This document shows, piece after piece, positions 25,929-33,066 of a stretch of 61,475 nt of DNA; within the stretch, counting starts at the first letter, position 1, and every line of letters begins with the position of its first letter. The stretch lies in assembly GCF_029335315.1 (NCBI RefSeq), contig NZ_JARJLT010000072.1:1-61475 (forward strand). The letters are read 5' to 3'. The DNA is from Pseudomonas citronellolis (GTDB taxonomy: Bacteria > Pseudomonadota > Gammaproteobacteria > Pseudomonadales > Pseudomonadaceae). The translations under genes and the position numbers were made by a program. The notes beneath the pieces are model-generated. The model was not told the origin of the DNA, ran no database searches, and saw only the letters and a list, made by a program, of their open reading frames with translations.

Positions 25929-27443
25929 CTAAAGCTGTACCCAGCACCAGGTCGCAGCGCTGGCTTGGGCCACGAGTTGTGCCAATTCGGCGGGCATGTG
26001 CTGGATGAAATCGTCTTCGCAGACGTCGGCCTGATTAACCTTGTGCTTTCCAGTGCGCGGTGCCCACAGTGTGCGGGTGGCAGGTTCCCAGAATAGAGGC
26101 TGCTCGCCTTGTAGATAACGAACCATCAATACGGTTTCGCATCCCTGCTCCTTGGGTGCTGGTCGGAAAGGCACCGGTCCTACTGCTTCAAGGTTCTTCC
26201 ATAAACCAGCAAGCAACCAGCGAGTAGGCACATCGAGTGCCAAGGTTTTCCAGTTAGGGGTTTGCGACAAGAACACATGCACATGTGGGTTGCCGAGCAT
26301 GGCTGCGAGTTGCTCGCGTTGCTCTTCTCCCACTTGGGCTTGGTTCAACAAACCATCGGGCAATGTCTCTCCGCGCATGCGCAAAAAGCGGCTCAGCTGT
26401 CGGGGGTTTATAACAGGTGTTGGAAGGTGGCGTGGGTAGCTATCGCTCTCACGGCTCAGCGGGTGGATCTGCTGGTTTGCAGGTGCGGCGCTCGCAAATA
26501 GACCGCCGACGTTCGACGCGTTAAGCGATTTGGATATTTCTAGCCCTGCCAACAATCGCCGTCCTGAAGCCAAGACCTGTTGGTCACTTACTAGCCCCTC
26601 TTCGGTCAGCAACGTTACCAGCTGTTGCACAGAGGCCACTGGTAAGCCGGTCAGTTCTGCAATATCAGCTACGTCATGATTCTGATACAGGGCCTCAAGT
26701 ACAAACAGGGCAACTGCGTCGCAGCGTCTCGGCACGCGTGCGAAGGTCCGCACCTGAAACTCTATGGCCTTGAAGTGCAAGGTAACCCGAGTCTCGACTG
26801 GCTGTGCCTGGCAGGTCTTGATGCTGGCACTGATGCGGGCCCGACGAGCTCGTTTGTCCGTTAGCCACTGATCGTTCAGCAAAATATTGCTGATTTGTAC
26901 TAGGTGCTGTTGATTGAAGCTCAAAACCTCGGACGGATGGTCGATCCAGCTCCAGCTGATCTCGCCCAGAGGAACCCAGAGTGTGAGTTGCCCGGCCTGT
27001 AGCCAGGCACCTTTATCTTCGATCCGTGTCACTTGAGCCTGCAATGTGTCGCCTTTCTGAAGGTTGCCCAAGGCTTGGCGTAACCGCGCCTCAGGCAGGG
27101 CGTGGACGCTTCCCTTCCAGCCCTTTTCATCCTTCCCTATGAGCACGAGCTCTAGGTTGTCTCCTTCGCTGAACAGGCTTGCAGGATTCTCGGCCTTGGC
27201 ATTTCCCTCCAGCAACTCATGACGGGGGATCAACACCGAAGTATCACCATATTTCACCAGTACAGAACCCGCTAATACCTTGACCACATGACCGGTTACT
27301 ATTCGACCGCAGTTCTCAATACCAAGAGTTGGTGCACTGCTGCGCATAGGGCGCGACGAAGGGCGTGGCTGTGCTGGCGATGTACTGCGCCGTGATGCGG
27401 GGGAGTCTAAGGCTCTGAGCAGTTGCGTAAAGAATTCGAACAA
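25929..27443 (-). CDS. S1-repeat, winged-helix protein heading the helicase operon
   Basis: 504 residues. After a disordered Ser/Pro/Arg N terminus come two S1/OB-like repeats: GRIVTGHVVKVLAGSVLVKY (about 46-115) and GDTLQAQVTRIEDKGAWLQ (about 128-210). A winged helix follows at about 236-290 (VADIAELTGLPVASVQQLV), then a C-terminal domain of about 190 residues. The S1 folds suggest RNA or single-strand DNA binding. The likely start is TTG at 27443 with GGAG eight bases upstream; no in-frame ATG is near. The first 200 bases upstream lack a gene and should hold the operon promoter. Confidence 0.7.
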   Translation of the reverse strand: MFEFFTQLLRALDSPASRRSTSPAQPRPSSRPMRSSAPTLGIENCGRIVTGHVVKVLAGSVLVKYGDTSVLIPRHELLEGNAKAENPASLFSEGDNLELVLIGKDEKGWKGSVHALPEARLRQALGNLQKGDTLQAQVTRIEDKGAWLQAGQLTLWVPLGEISWSWIDHPSEVLSFNQQHLVQISNILLNDQWLTDKRARRARISASIKTCQAQPVETRVTLHFKAIEFQVRTFARVPRRCDAVALFVLEALYQNHDVADIAELTGLPVASVQQLVTLLTEEGLVSDQQVLASGRRLLAGLEISKSLNASNVGGLFASAAPANQQIHPLSRESDSYPRHLPTPVINPRQLSRFLRMRGETLPDGLLNQAQVGEEQREQLAAMLGNPHVHVFLSQTPNWKTLALDVPTRWLLAGLWKNLEAVGPVPFRPAPKEQGCETVLMVRYLQGEQPLFWEPATRTLWAPRTGKHKVNQADVCEDDFIQHMPAELAQLVAQASAATWCWVQL

Positions 27444-27643
27444 TCCAGCATCTCCATTTCATAGCTGAACTGATGAGGGCGGCCGCTGGCTTTGACAACG
27501 TAGCCGACGGTTTCGAAAAATTGGCTTTAAGGCCATTGGGGTCAGGTACCGGCTAAATCGCTCCAGTCTTAAAAGTGATCGGCTCGACTATAGGGCAATG
27601 ATTGTGACTGATTAGGGCGGCGTCCCGCTCATGGGGGCGTGGG

Positions 27644-28321
27644 CTATCTCCGTTTCACAATTGCCAATGCATTGATGATCTTGCACTTGCTGGGAGCGGA
27701 ACCACTCCAGTGGTTTGATGGGAAGCGGCCCGCATTGGGTACCAATCCGTCTTTGGTCTGTACTTCGAGCACCGCATTCCAGAGAGAGACCTTAGGAGAC
27801 TCGCAGAAGGGATCCAAACAGAGGAGGTGGGTGCATTCGATTTTTGTCCCATCGATGCCTTTGTCGACAAGCTTGCCTTGGTAGCCAACAACCAACAGCC
27901 AGTGGCCATCGCCGCCAGGCCAGTTGACGCTGACAATGCTCGAGTGTCCCTGGCGAATAGCTTCGACCAGTTGATCGACCATGGAGCGGGTATTGCCTTC
28001 TAGTATTTCGATTTCGATCTGGCGGCTAAAGCACTCACCCAACCAGTCAAGATCGTACTCATCAGTGCCATTGCTAATCAGACCACCAAATTCGGTGAGG
28101 CGATGGTGGAACTTCCCTAGCCGAGTGCGTCCGTCGCGCAGTCCCATATAGGAGGCTTCCTCGCGGCGGATGATGGCGTTGGTCACCAACGGCATCACTA
28201 AGCTGTAAGGACCGCAGGCTCCATCGAGATCACCTTGACGAAAATGGACGGATTCTCCGCGCTCGTTCACCGGACCGGATTCGGACAGGGACAATTGAGG
28301 CATGACATTCATTACGTTCAT
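27644..28321 (-). CDS. Papain-like (C39-type) cysteine peptidase-fold protein
   Basis: 225 residues. The order of catalytic-looking residues fits a papain-like peptidase: Cys36 in DGACGPYSLVM, His140 in GGDGHWLLVVGY and Asp170 in LLCLDP. C39-like domains cut double-glycine leader peptides when fused to ABC exporters, but free-standing cytoplasmic versions occur in toxin and defence contexts. There is no signal peptide. It runs in the same direction as the S1-helicase operon, 200 bases upstream of it. Several Met codons near the N terminus leave the start uncertain by up to six residues. Confidence 0.6.
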   Translation of the reverse strand: MNVMNVMPQLSLSESGPVNERGESVHFRQGDLDGACGPYSLVMPLVTNAIIRREEASYMGLRDGRTRLGKFHHRLTEFGGLISNGTDEYDLDWLGECFSRQIEIEILEGNTRSMVDQLVEAIRQGHSSIVSVNWPGGDGHWLLVVGYQGKLVDKGIDGTKIECTHLLCLDPFCESPKVSLWNAVLEVQTKDGLVPNAGRFPSNHWSGSAPSKCKIINALAIVKRR

Positions 28322-28503
28322 GGGAAGGCCGTTTCTTCCGAGTGCGTAGAGGCGTTAGCTGGATGCCTGCCATGTCTGGTGTTTGCGTGTAGATGTAGCG
28401 GCAATGCCGTCGTCCTTGGCTGGCTAGAGCTGTCCATAGAATGGAGGAAGTGGTCGGCGTGTGGCAACTGGCCACTCTCGTCAGATTGACTGGTCGGGTC
28501 GTG

Positions 28504-28731
28504 CTACCTAACCATAAACGCCCTGATTCGCTGCTCAAGCCTCTGTGCGAGTCGTGCCTTCATTACTTCAAATAGTGTTGCTAAACGGTGCTCGACCGGC
28601 TGTCTCCCGCATTTTGGGCACGATGTGTAGAAATCTCGACCAACGAAGAGCGCATCGCTCTTCGGCAGGGACGTTTTCTGCCACGAACAACGTGAACACC
28701 TAAATGTGAGTGGCGGTGGTGGAATAGGCAT
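28504..28731 (-). CDS. Small zinc-ribbon protein
   Basis: 75 residues. Two CxxC pairs (CSRC at about 12-15 and CPKC at about 39-42) make a probable zinc ribbon, followed by a basic helix (MKARLAQRLEQRIRAF). AAGG lies upstream of the ATG. It sits between the ADP-ribosylglycohydrolase and the papain-like gene, all on the minus strand; the 182 bases to the latter hold no gene. Nucleic-acid binding is possible but not shown. Confidence 0.6.
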   Translation of the reverse strand: MPIPPPPLTFRCSRCSWQKTSLPKSDALFVGRDFYTSCPKCGRQPVEHRLATLFEVMKARLAQRLEQRIRAFMVR

Positions 28732-28855
28732 AGGAGGACCTTCAGTCTTTGCTGCTCAGCAATTTAGGTGTGTCACACGACAGCTTGTGTCGCTGACGTA
28801 AGGGGCAATTCGAGTCTTCCTGTCGCGCGATTGGGCAAGTTGAGGGGCGCCTCAA

Positions 28856-29917
28856 TCACCACCCAGGATATCGCCGACGGATCTGCTCATCGTGGGCGTG
28901 ATCCTCGCCAGATTCACCGCCGTAAATGCGCGGCACCTCATGGATATCGATGGCGAGTTGTTCGATCACGTCTCGCAACTCCAGCGATGTGAGCCAGCGC
29001 TCTGGAATGCTGGCGCAGCCGAGTTGGATGCCGAGCAACTGTCCGGTGATCATCCCTGTGCTGTCGCTGTTACCACTGTGATTGACAGCCCAGGTCACGC
29101 CTTGCTCGAAGCTGTCGGCCATCAATGCACACCACAATCCGATGGCCAGTGCTTCTTCAGCTGTCCATCCGCGACCTAGTAGCTCAATGACTTTGGGCGT
29201 CGGTCGAATGCCCTTCTGATAAAGCGCCAACACGTGTTCGATGAATTCGCGTGTCTCGCTCAAGCCTTCGCATTTTCCATACTGCCGGAGGCTATCCAGG
29301 ATTGCTCCCTCCAACGAACAGGAAGGCAGTAGGAGGCGAGCTAGTATGTCGGCAAACAGCCCGGCGGCCAGATATCCGGTCGGATGCCCGTGAGTGAGAT
29401 GAGCAGACTCAGCCGCTAGCTCGAAGGGGCTAGGGAAGAAGGCATGAGGCGCTACCCTCATGACGCCACCGCAGCCCTTGCTGTCGTTACTCGCCTGCTC
29501 GCCAAAGGACTTGCAATCACGCAGCGCCGATAGACATTCCATACCCGGTGCACGGCGAGACCAGAGCGCGTGCTCTTGAATCAACCATCCGTCTTTTGCC
29601 ACCTCAGTGGCTGGCTCGCCGCCCTGCGTGAGGTGCCAGCGCAATAGAGCGTGATGGATTACCGATGGTGGATGACAGAGACCGCGCGATGCCTGCCTGA
29701 CATGGGCGCGCAACAGTCCTTCGGCCGTGAACAGCATCATCTGCGTGTCATCGGTTATCGCTCCGGTGATGCCGTAGGCCTGACCAAGGTCCCGGATACC
29801 TAACGGGCCAAACTTCCGCTTAATGGTTGCCCAATCGAGAAATTCCACCGGGGCCCCTAAGGCACCTCCGACTGCGCCACCAAGCAGGCAGCCCTTGATC
29901 CTGCCCAGACAATTCAT
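28856..29917 (-). CDS. ADP-ribosylglycohydrolase (DraG-like)
   Basis: 353 residues with the full DraG fold signatures: GCLLGGAVGGALGAPVE at the N terminus, the metal-binding TDDTQMM (about 56-62), SKGCGGVMRVAP near the middle, and NHSGNSDSTGM (about 275-285) holding the second group of metal ligands. Members remove ADP-ribose from Arg, Ser or nucleic acids. AAGGAG lies seven bases before the ATG. It follows a small putative lipoprotein gene by 10 bases. A predicted ADP-ribosyltransferase is encoded 17 kb away in the same element. Confidence 0.9.
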   Translation of the reverse strand: MNCLGRIKGCLLGGAVGGALGAPVEFLDWATIKRKFGPLGIRDLGQAYGITGAITDDTQMMLFTAEGLLRAHVRQASRGLCHPPSVIHHALLRWHLTQGGEPATEVAKDGWLIQEHALWSRRAPGMECLSALRDCKSFGEQASNDSKGCGGVMRVAPHAFFPSPFELAAESAHLTHGHPTGYLAAGLFADILARLLLPSCSLEGAILDSLRQYGKCEGLSETREFIEHVLALYQKGIRPTPKVIELLGRGWTAEEALAIGLWCALMADSFEQGVTWAVNHSGNSDSTGMITGQLLGIQLGCASIPERWLTSLELRDVIEQLAIDIHEVPRIYGGESGEDHAHDEQIRRRYPGW

Positions 29918-29927
29918 ATTTCGCTCC

Positions 29928-30164
29928 TTAGACTTCTTCAGCCGCTCTGCAACTGCTAGACATGGCGCGCTGTGTGCATAAGGCTGCGCTCAACTCTTGG
30001 TCATGCATCACCATCGCGCCAGTTATGCTGAGCACTGCTTCGAGCTGTGCTTGAAGTCCCTGACAGAGCTGAGTTGGCTGTGCGAGTTTGCACGCGCCCA
30101 GCATCGACAACGCCGCCAGAGCAATTGGTATCAGCGCACTCCAGATACCTGTACACAGCCCCAT
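29928..30164 (-). CDS. Small putative lipoprotein
   Basis: 78 residues. A hydrophobic N terminus ends in MLGAC, a plausible lipobox (Cys about residue 25); the mature part has four Cys. No strong ribosome-binding site is visible, so the gene is only moderately supported. It precedes the DraG-like gene by 10 bases and is divergent from the WYL regulator at 30280. Confidence 0.4.
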   Translation of the reverse strand: MGLCTGIWSALIPIALAALSMLGACKLAQPTQLCQGLQAQLEAVLSITGAMVMHDQELSAALCTQRAMSSSCRAAEEV

Positions 30165-30238
30165 TTGCGTCAGTTCACTGTTGAATCTGTTGAATGACGG
30201 TTTCAGGTTATGTAGCTTCTGACGACATATCCATGGTG

Positions 30239-30256
30239 TTTACCTGTACAGGTAAA
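30239..30256. promoter_or_regulatory. Perfect 18-bp palindrome, candidate WYL operator
   Basis: TTTACCTGTACAGGTAAA is its own reverse complement and lies 23 bases before the start of the WYL gene, within the 115-base divergent region shared with the gene ending at 30164. A dimeric regulator site controlling both directions is the simplest reading. Confidence 0.7.
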
Positions 30257-30279
30257 GTTTTCGAACACGAGAGGGCTCA

Positions 30280-31152
30280 ATGAAACGCAAGCAGTCGATC
30301 GAATCTGTCCGCTGGGATCTGGCGCTGCGCTATCGCTTGATCGAAACTGTGGCCTGGTGGGAGGGGCGGCTCACCACGGGACATCTGATGCAGAGCTTCG
30401 GTATCAGTCGGCAGCAGGCGTCGAAGGACATCAACACTTACATCGCCGAGCATGCGCCTAAAAACCTGACATATGACAAGCACCTAAAGGGTTATGTCCC
30501 TAGCCTGAGGTTCTCACCAAAGTTCATCGACCACAGTGCCAGCGCCTATCTGCACCTGTTGAGTCAGAACAAAGAGCGTGCACCACATATCGAGGGCTTG
30601 GCCCTGGCTTATGCGCATACTGAAGTGCTGAAGGTGCCGGATCGATCCGTGCAGCCAGAGGTGTTGCGTCCTTTGCTTAGGGCTTGCCGTGAGGGGCTGC
30701 GGCTGGAGTGCGAGTATGTCTCGCTGGCTAATCCAGTACCGGAAACGCGACTCATCGCTCCACACACGCTCATCTATACCGGCATACGCTGGCATGTCCG
30801 AGCCTTCTGCGAGAAGAATCGGGACTATCGCGACTTCGTTCTCAGCCGTTTCCGCGGCGAGCCGGACGTACTGGATGCCTCCGAAAACGGACGAGAAGAG
30901 GACACAGGTTGGTCCTCCGAAGTGACGGTGATCATTGAGCCTGACCCGCGCTTGAAACCGGAGCAGAAGGCCATCGTCGCGCAGGACTATGGCATGCAGC
31001 AGGAGCAGCTGCTGATCCCTAGCCGCGGTGCTCTGGTGCAATACGTGTTGCAGCGCTACCAGATCGATCCGAACAAGATCCAGGCGAAAGCTGCTGCACA
31101 GCAGATCGTGGTAGCGAACCTGGAGGAGCTCCGACAGTGGATCTATCAGTGA
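30280..31152 (+). CDS. WYL-domain transcriptional regulator (BrxR/CapW-like)
   Basis: 290 residues. N-terminal winged helix (about 15-65, FGISRQQASKDINTYI as recognition helix), a central WYL domain with the strand IRWHVRAFCEKN (about 165-176) and a C-terminal winged domain. The architecture matches BrxR/CapW repressors that guard defence loci. GAGAGGG lies upstream of the ATG. The perfect palindrome directly upstream suggests autorepression. It could control the divergent small lipoprotein and DraG-like genes or the HEPN and peptidase genes downstream. Confidence 0.88.
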   Translation: MKRKQSIESVRWDLALRYRLIETVAWWEGRLTTGHLMQSFGISRQQASKDINTYIAEHAPKNLTYDKHLKGYVPSLRFSPKFIDHSASAYLHLLSQNKERAPHIEGLALAYAHTEVLKVPDRSVQPEVLRPLLRACREGLRLECEYVSLANPVPETRLIAPHTLIYTGIRWHVRAFCEKNRDYRDFVLSRFRGEPDVLDASENGREEDTGWSSEVTVIIEPDPRLKPEQKAIVAQDYGMQQEQLLIPSRGALVQYVLQRYQIDPNKIQAKAAAQQIVVANLEELRQWIYQ

Positions 31153-31324
31153 CGGGGAGAAGTAGCGGTGCGGAGCGATTGGTTGAGTAGTTCCTAGATA
31201 ATCGGTCCGCCACTTCACCCCACAGTAGCCACGCTTATGCCAGGTGACGCTATAGCACATCGTCGCAGTTCCAGCGCTTGGGCAGGGCTGCTATCGTTGC
31301 GCCATTGTCACAGGGAGTCGTCGC

Positions 31325-31972
31325 ATGCAGTACCACGCCTTGAAGGAGCGTCATCGCCTGGAGCGAGACCAACAGCACCCCAATCTCCGCCTACGTATTC
31401 ACCGTGCCCTCAGTTGGCTGAACCGCGCCGAGCAGGCCGATGATGCCGACGGCCGTTTCATCTTCCTGTGGATTGCTTTCAACGCCGCCTATGCCACGGA
31501 TATTGACGAGCAACGTCGACTATCCGAGCAGGAGACCTTCAAGGCCTTTCTGGAAAAGCTCTGTTCACTCGACGTTTCGCGCAGCATCGAGATGCTCGTC
31601 TGGTCTGAATTCTCCGGGAGCATCCGTGTATTGCTGGATAACCCCTTTGTGTTCCAGAGCTTCTGGGACCATCAAAATGGCAAGATCAGCGAGGCGGAGT
31701 GGAAAGAGCGCTTTAGCAACGGTAAGCGTGCCGCTCAGCTAGCACTTGCCAGTCGCAACACACCAGCGGTGTTGGGGGTACTGTTCAATCGCATCTATAC
31801 CCTGCGCAATCAACTCATCCACGGTGGAGCTACGTGGAACGGCAGCGTCAACCGCGATCAACTGCGTGATTGCTGCAGTCTGCTAAGCAAGCTAGTCCCC
31901 CTGATCATCCAGCTGATGCTGGACAACCCGGAGACTCTTTGGGGTGACGCTTGTTATCCGGTAGTGAGCTGA
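31325..31972 (+). CDS. HEPN-domain protein (ApeA-like HEPN)
   Basis: 215 residues, all helical. The HEPN RNase signature R-x4-H is present as RNQLIH (about 162-167), after a first helix with IFLWIAFNAAYATD (about 42-55). HEPN proteins of this type are usually metal-independent ribonucleases or toxins in defence loci. GGGAG lies upstream of the ATG. The M15-like peptidase gene follows after 36 bases, so the two likely share a transcript; 172 bases separate it from the WYL regulator. Confidence 0.75.
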   Translation: MQYHALKERHRLERDQQHPNLRLRIHRALSWLNRAEQADDADGRFIFLWIAFNAAYATDIDEQRRLSEQETFKAFLEKLCSLDVSRSIEMLVWSEFSGSIRVLLDNPFVFQSFWDHQNGKISEAEWKERFSNGKRAAQLALASRNTPAVLGVLFNRIYTLRNQLIHGGATWNGSVNRDQLRDCCSLLSKLVPLIIQLMLDNPETLWGDACYPVVS

Positions 31973-32008
31973 TCATTTTTCCCAGTGGATTTGCCGAGAG
32001 GCGTGCCG

Positions 32009-32656
32009 ATGAATAAGCCCACCACCGTCAAGGCTTTGGAAGATCTAGGACGGGTAAGGCTGTCCACCCACTTCTTCATGCGTGACTTCCTCTACTCGGA
32101 AATCAGCCAGATCGAGGGCATTCCCAATATTCCGGATTTCCCGGATCGCGCCATCGAGGCAGGAAAACAGCTCTGCGAACAGCTGCTGGAGCCCTTGCAG
32201 GGCCGTTTCGGCCGGATTGTTATTCGCTCGGCCTATCGCTCGCCAGCGGTGAATGCCAAGGGAGCCGAGAACAACAACCAGTACAGCTGCGCCGCCAACG
32301 AGAAGAACTACGCCTCGCACATCTGGGATTACCCTGATGCAGAAGGTTACCTAGGCGCCACAGCTTGCATCGTAGTGCCGGCATTGCTGCCCTGGTATGA
32401 CCAGACCGATGACTGGACCCCGTTGGCATGGTGGATTCACGACAGCCTGCCCTATGCCAGCCAGTTCTGGTTCCCCAAGCTCGCCGCCTTCAATCTGCGC
32501 TGGAGCGCCAACCCGGGTGCTCTGCCGAATATCAGCACCTACGTCAGCAATCCTCACACGGGTGACAAGAAGGCGTTGGTCAAAAACGGGGTGGCAGCAT
32601 TGGGGGGCGAAGAGCGTAGGCGAATCGTTGATACCTGGTTGGCCAGTATCGGCTGA
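32009..32656 (+). CDS. M15-like (D-Ala-D-Ala carboxypeptidase-fold) protein
   Basis: 215 residues from the ATG at 32009, which has GAGAGG upstream. The pattern LSTHFFMRDFLYSE at the N terminus, IVIRSAYRSPAVN (about 75-87) and YASHIWDYPDAEG (about 103-115) is that of peptidase M15-like proteins, with His and Asp as probable zinc ligands; a later WWIHDSLPY may supply the third. There is no signal peptide, so a cytoplasmic substrate or a role after lysis is more likely than normal wall synthesis. It is cotranscribed with the HEPN gene. Confidence 0.6.
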   Translation: MNKPTTVKALEDLGRVRLSTHFFMRDFLYSEISQIEGIPNIPDFPDRAIEAGKQLCEQLLEPLQGRFGRIVIRSAYRSPAVNAKGAENNNQYSCAANEKNYASHIWDYPDAEGYLGATACIVVPALLPWYDQTDDWTPLAWWIHDSLPYASQFWFPKLAAFNLRWSANPGALPNISTYVSNPHTGDKKALVKNGVAALGGEERRRIVDTWLASIG

Positions 32657-33066
32657 GCCTGTACCTAAACTTGACACGTGCTCGGGTCTGGGGCCCGTAC
32701 TACGTGCCTTTGCACCGCACATCGCAAGTATCCTGATCGAAAACTTGACCTGTATGAACACCCATTATTGGTGTGTTCAGTAGAGCGACATATCCTGCCA
32801 GTGTGCTCACCAGAAGTGGGTTGGGATAGCACCTGTGGGGCACGGTACCCCTCGCGGGCGTGATTCGGTATCGAGCAGAGAACGGGGCAATGGAGTTCGG
32901 TGCATGCGCTATTTAGCGCTGCAATCCGCGATGTCTCCGGACGCGGAGGCCGCCCTCTCAAAAGGCGTTGCAGATATCTAGGGTGGCCCTGCAGTTAGGC
33001 CGCTTGCTCGGCAAGCTACCTGTTTTTTCAGTCCCGAGTTATTCAGATACAAGCCAGGATGTCCCA
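32657..33066. promoter_or_regulatory. Intergenic region upstream of mcrB with hairpin
   Basis: 410 bases without a convincing gene. It contains an inverted repeat at 32755-32779 (TGAACACCCA with TGG-T-GTGTTCA, one bulge, loop TTAT). It should hold the mcrBC promoter. An in-frame start at 32968 is possible but has no ribosome-binding site. Confidence 0.4.
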
